Shown here: positions 1 through 6,700 of the stretch, one piece after another
Position numbering within the stretch: the first letter of the stretch is position 1
Layout: each line of letters begins with the position of its first letter
Assembly: GCA_965655775.1 (NCBI GenBank)
Contig: CBFHHV010000035.1
Location: forward strand, 1 to 9,053
From: Marisimplicoccus sp965655775
GTDB taxonomy: Bacteria > Bacteroidota > Bacteroidia > Flavobacteriales > Flavobacteriaceae
DNA: 9,053 nt
Reading direction: 5' to 3'
Program-made: the position numbers and the translations under genes
Notes under the pieces: generated by a model
Told to the model about the DNA's origin: nothing
The model's input: the letters and a program-made list of their open reading frames with translations, nothing else
Database searches by the model: none

Positions 1-339
1 CCACCTACCACCATTTACCACTTGGTATCCTCTTTTTTCAAAAAACTTTTTTGCTGATTCTGCGCGCATTCCAACTGTGCATACTGTGATATATTTTTTC
101 TCCTTGTTGAATTCATTAAATCTATACATTAAATCCCTTAAAGGAATATTTACAGAATTCTCAATATTTCCAGAATTGAATTCTAATTCTGTCCTAACAT
201 CAATTATCACTGCTCCGTCATTTATAAATTCTTTAATATTATTACTAGGCTTTTTGAAAATTGATAAAGTTTTAATTACTACAATGGTTATTAACACTGT
301 TACTAAAATTAGCCACCAGTTATTTATCATAAAATCCAT
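1..339 (-). CDS. Membrane-anchored rhodanese-like protein (3' end cut by window)
   Basis: Translating the minus strand from the ATG at 339-337 gives 113 codons with no stop to base 1. Residues 8-22 are a hydrophobic helix (begins NNWWLILV), so the protein is probably anchored in the inner membrane by its N-terminus. The rest is a single rhodanese domain: the D-V-R motif at 47-49, the N-I-P-L segment at 64-67, and the active-site loop C-T-V-G-M-R at 87-92 with candidate catalytic Cys87. The N-G-G-R-W at 109-113 is near the usual domain end, so only a few residues are likely missing. Rhodanese domains carry sulfur as a cysteine persulfide; the substrate here is unknown. The first 20 bases overlap the end of the upstream transporter gene, which suggests co-transcription and translational coupling. 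I am confident of the domain, not of the role. Confidence 0.88.
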   Translation of the reverse strand, partial: MDFMINNWWLILVTVLITIVVIKTLSIFKKPSNNIKEFINDGAVIIDVRTELEFNSGNIENSVNIPLRDLMYRFNEFNKEKKYITVCTVGMRAESAKKFFEKRGYQVVNGGRW

Positions 340-1579
340 ATCTTATTTTATTAATTTTTTTGAATTTCAAACTTACAGAGATTCCAATTAAAGATGAAAT
401 TGCAAGAATTAAATATACTAACTGATGTCCGTTAATTCCTTCATAAGTATCTAAAAGATATCCATATAAAGGAGTAGCAAAAATATCTGGAGTGTATCCA
501 ATTATTGATACAATGCCAATGGCAGTTCCAGTTAGTGCAGAAGGAATTTTACCATCTTTGAGTATCGAAAAATAAAGACCTCTAATAATGTAAGTACCAG
601 TAGCAACAATAACCAATGATAAAATAAATAATGAATTTAAACCAGCAACAACAATTCCACTGGCAAATAAAATTGCTCCAACCAACATTATTATAAAACC
701 TACAATAATAACATTGACATTACCAGATTTGTCTGCAAAAAAAGCTATTGAAATACACGCAAGTGGTCTAAGGTACTGTTGATATGCTCCAATTCTAGCT
801 GCTTCAATTTCGTCAAATAACATTATTTCAGAAGCATATAATGAATAAATATCAGTTATTTTATAACCCATATAAGCTGTTAAAATTATCAGACCAATTA
901 AAATAATAGATTTTGATTTCATTAGCTTTTTCATATCTCTAAAATCTCCAACCTTAGCTTCACCATCGATCTTGATATTCAAAAAACTGTAAACAATTAA
1001 ACCAGTTATAAAAACAATTAGAGATGATACTCCAATTACATATCTAAATGCTTCCTGTTTTTCTTGTAGAGTTGAATCACTTATATCTCCAACCACTACG
1101 AAAGCAAAAATTAAAACACCTATTACACCAATGGATGAAGCAACAATTCCTCTTCCAGCATCCAAAAAGCTAAAAGTTTTACCTTGTTTTTTCAACCCTC
1201 CAATTATTGAAGCTGCCTTAATCATCGGAGCCCAAAAAAGAAAAACAGTAGTAAAGCCCCAATATGCATATATCAATTGCAGTGTAAAATACGAAGGGTA
1301 ACTCATCATTAAAATTCCTCCTAAAGATGTGAGCATTAATGAATATGCAAGTAACTTTCTAGGTGAAAATTTATCTGCTAGAACACCACCAAAGATATAA
1401 GAGAGAAAAGCAACAAAGCCATATGTAGAGAAAAGAGTACCTAGCTCTAAATTGGTCAAGTCGAAGACATCTAAAAAGGTTGGTCTAAAAACTCTGGCTA
1501 AGACATATGGAAGTATATAAATCGATTCTGCTGCTAGAATTAGCGTAAAAAGATATTTATAATATTGATTCTTGATGAT
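320..1579 (-). CDS. Major facilitator superfamily transporter, probable non-canonical start
   Basis: This is a polytopic inner-membrane protein with about twelve hydrophobic segments, a typical MFS secondary transporter. The cytoplasmic loop-2/3 motif A is clear: G-G-V-L-A-D-K-F-S-P-R-K at residues 64-75, counted from the extended start. The stretch around the IKAA and DAGRG segments recalls the YihN-like sugar/organic-acid MFS group, but that subfamily call and the substrate are uncertain. The first ATG/GTG/TTG codon in frame is a TTG at 1459-1457, which would remove the first membrane helix (a readable I-K-N-Q-Y-Y-K-Y-L start followed by a hydrophobic stretch). That frame stays open upstream to a TAA at 1585-1583. 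I therefore extended the gene to the ATC at 1579-1577 (419 codons). A conservative caller would give 320-1459. The 3' end overlaps the rhodanese start by 20 bases. Confidence 0.8.
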   Translation of the reverse strand: MIKNQYYKYLFTLILAAESIYILPYVLARVFRPTFLDVFDLTNLELGTLFSTYGFVAFLSYIFGGVLADKFSPRKLLAYSLMLTSLGGILMMSYPSYFTLQLIYAYWGFTTVFLFWAPMIKAASIIGGLKKQGKTFSFLDAGRGIVASSIGVIGVLIFAFVVVGDISDSTLQEKQEAFRYVIGVSSLIVFITGLIVYSFLNIKIDGEAKVGDFRDMKKLMKSKSIILIGLIILTAYMGYKITDIYSLYASEIMLFDEIEAARIGAYQQYLRPLACISIAFFADKSGNVNVIIVGFIIMLVGAILFASGIVVAGLNSLFILSLVIVATGTYIIRGLYFSILKDGKIPSALTGTAIGIVSIIGYTPDIFATPLYGYLLDTYEGINGHQLVYLILAISSLIGISVSLKFKKINKIRYGFYDK

Positions 1580-1631
1580 TAATTAGCTTTTTGTTAAGAT
1601 ATAATAATTTAATTTATTAATAGTTTTGGGC

Positions 1632-2168
1632 ATGTCTAAAATATACTTTCAATTAAACACAATTATTATTTCTTTAATGTTCTTATCTTGTTCAAAAGAT
1701 GATATTTCTCTTTTTTACGATCAAGTTGAAGGCAAAGTTTTTGTCAGAGTTGATCTTATAGAGTCACAAAATAAATCACTCGATCAAGTAGATCCATCTG
1801 AATTCGCTTTTGTAAAAAATTTTAGTCCTAATAAAGGTCATACTGTGATGTATTTCGTTGATAATAGTGAAACTTGTACAATATTTAATGCGTGGTTTGA
1901 TATGAATGTAATAAAGCATACTTCTAATATTGTTGAGGCAGATGTAAAATATGGTAAGATATATGATTTAAAAGACCACAAAGTAAAATATGAAATTATT
2001 CAAAAAAAACCTTTGAGAGTTACATATAATCTAGCTAATGGAACGCAGATAGTAGCCGAGGAGATAGAAAAAGCAATTTTTTTTAAAGCTAAGGATAGTT
2101 GGCTCTACAAATCAAGAAATACAGTTGATACCACTTTTTCTAAATGTTCAAATCTAAATTTAGATTAA
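1632..2168 (+). CDS. Hypothetical lipoprotein, predicted surface-exposed
   Basis: I chose the ATG at 1632 over the in-frame TTG at 1626 because it gives a normal signal peptide. The product is 178 aa. Residues 1-19 are a hydrophobic signal ending F-L-S, followed by the lipid-modified Cys20. The next residues are S-K-D-D, which fits the lipoprotein export signal described in flavobacteria (K followed by two acidic residues just after the Cys), so the protein is predicted to sit on the outer face of the outer membrane. The mature part is about 160 aa, mixed polar and aromatic, with two further cysteines (around E-T-C-T and S-K-C-S) that could form a disulfide. I do not recognise a family. It is divergent from the transporter and converges on the isochorismatase gene with an 11-base gap. 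Confidence 0.8.
   Translation: MSKIYFQLNTIIISLMFLSCSKDDISLFYDQVEGKVFVRVDLIESQNKSLDQVDPSEFAFVKNFSPNKGHTVMYFVDNSETCTIFNAWFDMNVIKHTSNIVEADVKYGKIYDLKDHKVKYEIIQKKPLRVTYNLANGTQIVAEEIEKAIFFKAKDSWLYKSRNTVDTTFSKCSNLNLD
2151..2166. repeat. 16-bp perfect palindrome over the 3' end of the lipoprotein gene
   Basis: The bases AATCTAAATTTAGATT form a perfect inverted repeat that ends on the first base of the lipoprotein stop codon. It is AT-rich with only one G-C pair per arm, so it is a weak hairpin. It sits in a tail-to-tail junction and might act as a poor bidirectional terminator, but chance is also plausible in DNA this AT-rich. Confidence 0.3.
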
Positions 2169-2179
2169 TAAATTAATTT

Positions 2180-2749
2180 TTAACCAACTAAATTTAATAG
2201 TTCTTCTGATCTGAGTATACTAGCAAATTCGTTCTTAAGGCTAGCCATCGAAGATTCATAAATAACTTCACAGTCTATCTCTTTTCCATCTAAACCAATG
2301 GTATTATAACAAGCAGTAGAATCTGAGATTAAATAAGTTTCATAACCTAAATTGCCAGCCATTCTTACTGATGTTGATATACAATGATTTGTTGTCATGC
2401 CTACAACTACCAATGTATTAATATTTAAATCCTTAAGTATTTCATTTAGACCGGTACCTATAAACGCACTATTAACTTTCTTAGTTAATACTTTCTCACC
2501 TCCTTTTGGTTTTACAAAGTCATTAAATTCAAATCCAGGTTTTGATTCATGTAGCTTTGAGTCAGGATTTGTTGAACTATGTCTAACATGGATTACATTT
2601 AAACCAAGTTCTCTCCATCTTTCTAGAATTTTTCCACAGATTAGTTCAGCATCAAGATTATTTCTTTTACCTCCTGGATAATTTTTATCTAAGAATGCTT
2701 TTTGAATATCTATAAGTAAAAGAGCAGGATTTTTAGTTATAAATTCCAT
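2180..2749 (-). CDS. Isochorismatase-family cysteine hydrolase
   Basis: A cytoplasmic 189-aa protein of the usual length for the isochorismatase/nicotinamidase superfamily, alpha/beta fold. The catalytic triad is readable: Asp14 in the L-I-D-I-Q strand, Lys90 in the K-K-V-N-S-A-F-I-G-T segment, and Cys123 in the T-T-N-H-C-I-S motif, preceded by the V-G-M-T-T stretch that carries the family's cis-peptide. The Y-P-G-G segment at 24-27 is also common in the family. Members hydrolyse isochorismate, nicotinamide, N-carbamoyl compounds or other amides. No zinc-site set typical of nicotinamidase (D-x-H plus H) is obvious, so the substrate is open. Its ATG overlaps the last 13 bases of the upstream small secreted-protein gene, suggesting coupled translation. 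It is convergent with the lipoprotein gene to its left. Confidence 0.92.
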   Translation of the reverse strand: MEFITKNPALLLIDIQKAFLDKNYPGGKRNNLDAELICGKILERWRELGLNVIHVRHSSTNPDSKLHESKPGFEFNDFVKPKGGEKVLTKKVNSAFIGTGLNEILKDLNINTLVVVGMTTNHCISTSVRMAGNLGYETYLISDSTACYNTIGLDGKEIDCEVIYESSMASLKNEFASILRSEELLNLVG

Positions 2750-2988
2750 GATTGAATAAATTTAAGTATTCCAATGTCCATTTTGTTTGGTTCATTTTCA
2801 TTTTTAAAGTACCATAATATTTGAGAATGAGAAAACTGATTACATGAATCTTCACTACTTAACGTAACTTGCCTAAGTTCAAAAGGTTGTCCCCAGTATG
2901 TGCCTTCAAGTAAAGTCTTATAAACATCTTGGCTGAATGAGTGGCTGCTTAATAATAAAGTAAAGATTACAACTATTCTTTTGTACAT
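2737..2988 (-). CDS. Small secreted hypothetical protein
   Basis: This 83-aa product starts with a textbook Sec signal peptide: M-Y-K-R, then a hydrophobic core, then S-H-S-F-S-Q, with predicted cleavage near residues 19-21. The S-F-S-Q ending is typical of Bacteroidota secreted proteins. The mature part is only about 63 aa, with one cysteine, and no family is recognised. Its stop codon lies inside the isochorismatase gene (13-base overlap), so the two are probably one transcript. It is short for a periplasmic protein and could be a truncated remnant of something longer; the clean signal peptide and the coupling argue that it is a real gene. Confidence 0.6.
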   Translation of the reverse strand: MYKRIVVIFTLLLSSHSFSQDVYKTLLEGTYWGQPFELRQVTLSSEDSCNQFSHSQILWYFKNENEPNKMDIGILKFIQSWNL

Positions 2989-3058
2989 GATGATTATTTG
3001 AATTTATTATTGTTAAGAACTTGTCTGGTTATTTTTACTAAAGTTAGGAATTACTTAA

Positions 3059-3066
3059 TAAATTTA
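3059..3066 (+). promoter_or_regulatory. Weak candidate Bacteroidota -7 element
   Basis: The bases TAAATTTA match seven of the eight positions of the Bacteroidota -7 consensus TAnnTTTG and lie 24 bases before the ATG at 3091. A poor TTTT stands in for the -33 TTTG at 3033-3036, with a 22-base spacing. It is the best candidate in the 102-base divergent gap 2989-3090, but such matches are common in AT-rich DNA. Confidence 0.2.
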
Positions 3067-3090
3067 TTCTTTAACTATAAATTACTAATA

Positions 3091-3516
3091 ATGAACGAAA
3101 TAGAAATTTTAAATTATGCTCAAATGAATTTTATTCAAAACGGTTTATACATGGTAGCTTTTACAGCTCTTGTATTCATTACGTTTAGACTTATGAGATT
3201 TCAAAGAGAGCAGAATGCTAATATATTTGGAAAAGTTTTAGTAACCATATTTGGACTTTGTACAGTTTTCTTTGGTTATAATGTTTTTTCATTTTTATAT
3301 GTAAACCAACTTGGTCAGTCTTATAGACTATCTGAGCTTCAGTCTTCGGGGGTTGAATTATCTGCACTTTCACAAAATTGGGTTGATTATATAGGCTACA
3401 CTGTAAGTGATGGACTTCCAATCCCATTTAGTCCAGAACCTGCAGCTTATATATTTTTAATTACTCTTGCAGTTATGGTAATTGCTGGAGTTTGGGTAAA
3501 TCTTTCTAAAAATTAA
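3091..3516 (+). CDS. Small three-helix membrane protein, unknown function
   Basis: The frame is open from a TTG at 2998, but the ATG at 3091 (M-N-E-I-E-I-L) gives a sensible protein and leaves a normal divergent promoter gap, so I start there (141 aa). Three hydrophobic segments are visible: residues about 19-33 (Y-M-V-A-F-T-A-L), 45-67 (V-L-V-T-I-F-G-L) and 120-137 (Y-I-F-L-I-T-L-A). Between the second and third is a polar loop of about 50 residues containing N-W-V-D-Y-I-G and a proline-rich P-I-P-F-S-P stretch. I recognise no family. It stands alone, bounded by a divergent gene on the left and a strong terminator on the right, so it is probably monocistronic. Confidence 0.72.
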   Translation: MNEIEILNYAQMNFIQNGLYMVAFTALVFITFRLMRFQREQNANIFGKVLVTIFGLCTVFFGYNVFSFLYVNQLGQSYRLSELQSSGVELSALSQNWVDYIGYTVSDGLPIPFSPEPAAYIFLITLAVMVIAGVWVNLSKN

Positions 3517-3523
3517 TATAAGA

Positions 3524-3556
3524 ATAAATAAGCCCTCATAATGAGGGCTTATTTAT
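3524..3556 (+). terminator. Rho-independent terminator hairpin
   Basis: A perfect inverted repeat pairs 3524-3539 with 3541-3556 around A3540. The core is GCCCTCAT against ATGAGGGC, with AAATAA/TTATTT flanks. In practice the loop will open to three or more bases. It begins 7 bases after the stop of the three-helix membrane protein and is followed by T/A-rich DNA. It is the most G+C-rich stem in the window. Its downstream end is only 7 bases before the next start codon at 3564, which is unusual. Confidence 0.85.
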
Positions 3557-3563
3557 ATCGTTT

Positions 3564-4346
3564 ATGAAAAAATTACTTTTATCTATTGTATTAATTTCAA
3601 ATCTGAATACATTCTTATACTCTCAGGATTTTATTAATGATAAAAAATATTTCTTTTCAGGAAATATCAACATAAATAATAATGGTGTTTCATGGGTTCC
3701 GCTTTTTACTTTAGGTGAGCCATCATTAATAGCTAATTTTTCTTTTGGAACAAACAGATTTTCAGTTAATCCCTCATTTAGATATGAGCTTGTAGGACTT
3801 CAGCCTTGGAATGTAGATATATATTGGAACTATAAGCTAATAGATAAACAAAAAATTAATCTTGATATTGGAGGTTTTTTACCAGGTACTACCTTTCAAG
3901 ATTTTACATATGAAGAAAATGGCATTGAAAATAAGATCCTTACACCATGGGTAACAGCAATGATTAATCCTAAGCTTACATTTTCTTTAAGTAATTCTTT
4001 TGCGATTAAATTATCTTATTTCACGGGTATTCCATTAAAAATTGTAGATAAAGAAAATCAGTTTGAATCGGGTGAAATCTTTTTCATTCAGCCATTATTT
4101 AAAGATTTCAAGTTAAATGATAACTTAAGTTTAAGTTGGAACCCAGAGATTTATTACTTAAGGCTCGATAACGTGTCTGGAGTTTACTCTGCGCAAACAC
4201 TGATTATGAATATTAAAAACTCCCCTCTTTCATTTACTTCGGTTATAAGTAAGTCGATAGATATTGGCTCATTATCAGGCAAAAAATTTGATTGGAATAT
4301 AGGCCTAAGTTATTCATTTAGGAATAGTTTTAAAAAAGTTAAATAA
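3564..4346 (+). CDS. Signal-peptide beta-rich protein, probable outer-membrane protein
   Basis: The 260-aa product starts with M-K-K-L-L-L, a hydrophobic core and L-Y-S-Q at residues 18-21, a normal Sec signal peptide. The mature part is almost entirely short alternating hydrophobic/polar, aromatic-rich stretches (for example F-S-V-N-P-S-F-R-Y, W-N-V-D-I-Y-W-N-Y, L-T-F-S-L-S, L-S-L-S-W-N-P-E-I-Y-Y) separated by polar turns. It ends with a strand-like W-N-I-G-L-S-Y-S-F. That pattern fits a small outer-membrane beta-barrel of about ten strands. No named family is recognised. It lies 28 bases upstream of the surface-type esterase gene and may be co-transcribed with it; a role in export or uptake for the esterase products is only inference. 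Confidence 0.7.
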   Translation: MKKLLLSIVLISNLNTFLYSQDFINDKKYFFSGNININNNGVSWVPLFTLGEPSLIANFSFGTNRFSVNPSFRYELVGLQPWNVDIYWNYKLIDKQKINLDIGGFLPGTTFQDFTYEENGIENKILTPWVTAMINPKLTFSLSNSFAIKLSYFTGIPLKIVDKENQFESGEIFFIQPLFKDFKLNDNLSLSWNPEIYYLRLDNVSGVYSAQTLIMNIKNSPLSFTSVISKSIDIGSLSGKKFDWNIGLSYSFRNSFKKVK

Positions 4347-4374
4347 CTTTGTAATATCCTGAAGTTTTAGTTCA

Positions 4375-5349
4375 ATGAGATTTATATTCATTTCAATATT
4401 TCTACTTATTATAAGTTGCACTAAGGATGACACCAGTATTTCTGAAAAAAAATCTGACGATTTTAACTCATCTCTAAAGGACAACTATAATAGATTTATA
4501 TTTTATGAAGGTCAAGCAACTTATTCAATAAATCATAATGGACTTGATAGAGAGTATATACTTTATATTCCACCTAATATCGAGTCTAGAACTAATCTTC
4601 CTGTGATTTTTAATTTTCATGGGTATCAAGGTCGTGCAAATGAATTTTTTAATATGACAGATTTAATTGAAATTGCAGATGAGAATGGAGTAGTCCTAGT
4701 TTATCCTCAGGGTGCTCCTCTTGATGGGGGTCCTTCTCATTGGAATGCTGCTCCTCTCAATTCCTCAATACCATCATTTGTCAATAAAAGCAATGTGAAT
4801 GACTTAGAGTTCTTTTTTTATTTATTAGATGATGTTAATCAAAATAATATACTTGATCTAAACAGGGTTTACGCAATTGGTTATTCTAATGGGGGTATGT
4901 TTTCCCATTTTTTAGCATGTAACACAGAAAATATTTTTGCTGCAATAGGAGATGTAGCAGGGACTATGCTTCTTGACACCTACAATAATTGCAACCCTTC
5001 ATCACCAGTTCCAGTCTTAAAAATTCATGGAACATCGGATAATGTAGTATTATATAATGGATTTGATCTAGCCGGCTTTAAGACTGTTGAAGATGTTGTA
5101 AATTTTTGGAAAACTAATAATAAATCTAATGAGCAGTTTATTCTAAACAATTTCGTAAGTTCTTCATGGGCAAATTATATGGGGCCAGTAAATTTTGAAA
5201 AGTATATATATGAATCAAATAAAAATGATTCTGAGGTTATTCATTATAAAATGCTAGGTGGAGGTCATTGGTGGGACTATAGTTTAGATAATGATCTTAA
5301 GACAAGCTCATTATTATGGGATTTCTTCTCTAAACATTCAAAACAATAG
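4375..5349 (+). CDS. Lipoprotein esterase, polyhydroxybutyrate depolymerase/feruloyl esterase-like (COG3509 type)
   Basis: The 324-aa product has a lipoprotein signal ending I-I-S-Cys15 followed by T-K-D-D, the Bacteroidota surface-export pattern, so it is predicted on the cell surface. The rest is an alpha/beta-hydrolase of the LpqC/PHB-depolymerase group: R-E-Y-I-L-Y-I-P-P strand, oxyanion-region F-N-F-H-G-Y, the V-L-V-Y-P-Q-G segment followed by a W-N, nucleophile elbow G-Y-S171-N-G-G, acid Asp222 in H-G-T-S-D, and His298 in G-G-G-H-W-W. In this family the reaction is hydrolysis of ester bonds in polymers or hydroxycinnamate-substituted polysaccharides. The exact substrate cannot be read from sequence. 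It is followed 7 bases later by the 73-aa gene and probably heads or shares an operon with the genes to 6837. Confidence 0.88.
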   Translation: MRFIFISIFLLIISCTKDDTSISEKKSDDFNSSLKDNYNRFIFYEGQATYSINHNGLDREYILYIPPNIESRTNLPVIFNFHGYQGRANEFFNMTDLIEIADENGVVLVYPQGAPLDGGPSHWNAAPLNSSIPSFVNKSNVNDLEFFFYLLDDVNQNNILDLNRVYAIGYSNGGMFSHFLACNTENIFAAIGDVAGTMLLDTYNNCNPSSPVPVLKIHGTSDNVVLYNGFDLAGFKTVEDVVNFWKTNNKSNEQFILNNFVSSSWANYMGPVNFEKYIYESNKNDSEVIHYKMLGGGHWWDYSLDNDLKTSSLLWDFFSKHSKQ

Positions 5350-5356
5350 AACATTG

Positions 5357-5578
5357 ATGCATATACCTGAAAATTTAAAGTTTGATTATTTATTATCCCT
5401 TGATAACCACCTTGAGACAGAAGGAAAAGATAACAAAGAGAAGACATTAAAAAGAATTTTCGAGATAACTAAAAAAATTGCTGATCTAGGTTTTGGTGAG
5501 AATGATATTCATGAAATTGTAAAAGATGAGGAATTATACTTGAAATATGATAAATGGAGAAAGGATAATAATTATTAG
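5357..5578 (+). CDS. Small acidic helical protein, unknown
   Basis: The frame is open further upstream, inside the esterase gene, but the ATG at 5357, 7 bases after the esterase stop, is the natural start. The product is 73 aa, highly charged, with no signal peptide or membrane segment. It is predicted to be almost all helix (E-K-T-L-K-R-I-F-E-I-T-K-K-I-A, then D-I-H-E-I-V-K-D-E-E). I recognise no family. The first 14 codons are echoed by a short ORF at 6834-6878 at the other end of the cluster, so the gene appears to have a degraded paralogue close by. Confidence 0.7.
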   Translation: MHIPENLKFDYLLSLDNHLETEGKDNKEKTLKRIFEITKKIADLGFGENDIHEIVKDEELYLKYDKWRKDNNY

Positions 5579-5598
5579 AAAAAACGTTATAATTATAT

Positions 5599-5760
5599 AT
5601 GATCTGCAAAAATTGTAAAATGTATTACCAAACTACTGGACGTAGATATTCAAATTATTGTCCAAAATGTGCCACTTATAATTTGGGTCTAGATAGAATT
5701 TTTTTTATTTCACTAATAATTGCAGCTATAACTTTTGGACTTATTTACTTCTTAACATAA
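5599..5760 (+). CDS. 53-aa zinc-ribbon protein with C-terminal membrane helix
   Basis: The ATG at 5599 opens a 53-codon frame ending at TAA 5758-5760. The N-terminal 24 residues hold two paired cysteine knuckles, C3-x-x-C6 and C21-P-x-C24, the arrangement of a zinc ribbon. After a short linker, residues 34-52 (I-F-F-I-S-L-I-I-A-A) form one hydrophobic helix that ends at the C-terminus, so the ribbon would face the cytoplasm in a tail-anchored layout. It sits 20 bases after the 73-aa gene and 10 bases before the second hydrolase, in the same direction. The coherent domain layout supports a real gene despite its length. The function is unknown; metal binding or a protein-interaction role is inference. 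Confidence 0.75.
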   Translation: MICKNCKMYYQTTGRRYSNYCPKCATYNLGLDRIFFISLIIAAITFGLIYFLT

Positions 5761-5770
5761 ACTTGATAAA

Positions 5771-6700
5771 ATGAGAAAAGTTTTTCTAATAATTTTAGCA
5801 TCTATATACTCTTGTAGTGAATCTTTAAACTATGAATATGTTATAAAAGATGAAAATTTTAGGTCTGAAACTTTAAAAACTAATCCAGGTAATTATATTG
5901 AACTTGAGAATGGTTTTACTTATTACGAGGAGGGAAATGTTCAGTCAAATATGGGAACAGTTGTCCTGGTTCATGGATTCTCAGTACCCTCATATATATT
6001 GGAAATTACCTTCAACTCAATTAAGCAGAAGGGTTTTAGAGTTATAATGATGGACTTATTTGGAAGAGGTTTCTCCGATAATCCAGATCTTCCTCAAACT
6101 GATGAGCTAAGAGCTAACCAAGTTATTGAATTATTAGATAAAAGAAATATTAAAAAAGCTTCTTTAGTCGGTTTATCCAATGGTGGTAGAATCATTTCCA
6201 AAATTGCTTATTTAAAACCAGAAATTGTAAATGAACTTTTTTATATAGCCTCATCAGGATTCTATGAATATCCTGATACAAATGATAGAGATGTGACCTT
6301 GAGCGAAATAAATAATTTAATAAAATCTTACCCAGAAATGGCTATGGGACAAAAAAATGACTTTTTTAATCCTGGACAATATCCTGATTGGATTGATAAA
6401 TATCAAGAACTTCAAAAACACAAAGGATTTGCGAAAGCTCTTATCTCAACTACTAAGAATCTTGTTACTCTAGACTATGTACATAATAAAATTGATTCAT
6501 TAAATATACCTGTCTATACATTCTGGGGAGAATTTGACACGGTAGTAGTGTATGACGAATTTAAAGATAGATTAAATAGAGTTTTACCAAACAGAACAGA
6601 GTTCTTTATTTCTGACTCAGGACATTTACCTCATATGGAAAATCAAGATGAGTTTGAAAATATATTTTTTAAATATTTAAATATCAATCAATCAAGATGA
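5771..6700 (+). CDS. Lipoprotein alpha/beta-hydrolase
   Basis: The 309-aa product has a short lipoprotein signal ending Y-S-Cys15, then S-E-S-L, without the K-D-D surface signal, so it is predicted to face the periplasm. It belongs to the alpha/beta-hydrolase fold family (MhpC/BioH/epoxide-hydrolase-like form): oxyanion motif V-L-V-H-G-F, the M-D-L-F-G-R-G-F-S-D turn, nucleophile elbow G-L-S136-N-G-G, acid Asp256 in W-G-E-F-D, and His285 in D-S-G-H. A lid region of about 80 residues with F-N-P-G-Q-Y-P-D lies between S136 and D256. Substrate unknown; a small ester is plausible. Its stop overlaps the next start in an ATGA, so it is coupled to the 46-aa gene. Confidence 0.88.
   Translation: MRKVFLIILASIYSCSESLNYEYVIKDENFRSETLKTNPGNYIELENGFTYYEEGNVQSNMGTVVLVHGFSVPSYILEITFNSIKQKGFRVIMMDLFGRGFSDNPDLPQTDELRANQVIELLDKRNIKKASLVGLSNGGRIISKIAYLKPEIVNELFYIASSGFYEYPDTNDRDVTLSEINNLIKSYPEMAMGQKNDFFNPGQYPDWIDKYQELQKHKGFAKALISTTKNLVTLDYVHNKIDSLNIPVYTFWGEFDTVVVYDEFKDRLNRVLPNRTEFFISDSGHLPHMENQDEFENIFFKYLNINQSR

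Noticed and set aside
77..391. Plus-strand open frame of 104 codons
   Set aside because: It is antisense to the rhodanese and transporter genes, which have clear family motifs; its own translation has none.
1621..1628. TAGTTTTG, a perfect match to the Bacteroidota -7 consensus before the 1632 gene
   Set aside because: Transcription would begin at or after the ATG at 1632 and remove the start of the signal peptide. The nearest TTTG (1590-1593) is 27 bases away, outside the usual spacing.
2397..2681. Plus-strand open frame of 94 codons
   Set aside because: It is antisense to the isochorismatase gene over its catalytic region and has no domain-like pattern.
2998..3090. N-terminal extension of the three-helix membrane protein from a TTG
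   Set aside because: It would fill nearly the whole divergent promoter gap and needs a weak start; the ATG at 3091 gives a normal protein.
5291..5356. N-terminal extension of the 73-aa protein into the esterase gene
   Set aside because: The extra residues come from the esterase coding sequence in another frame, and the 14-codon copy at 6834 independently supports the start at 5357.
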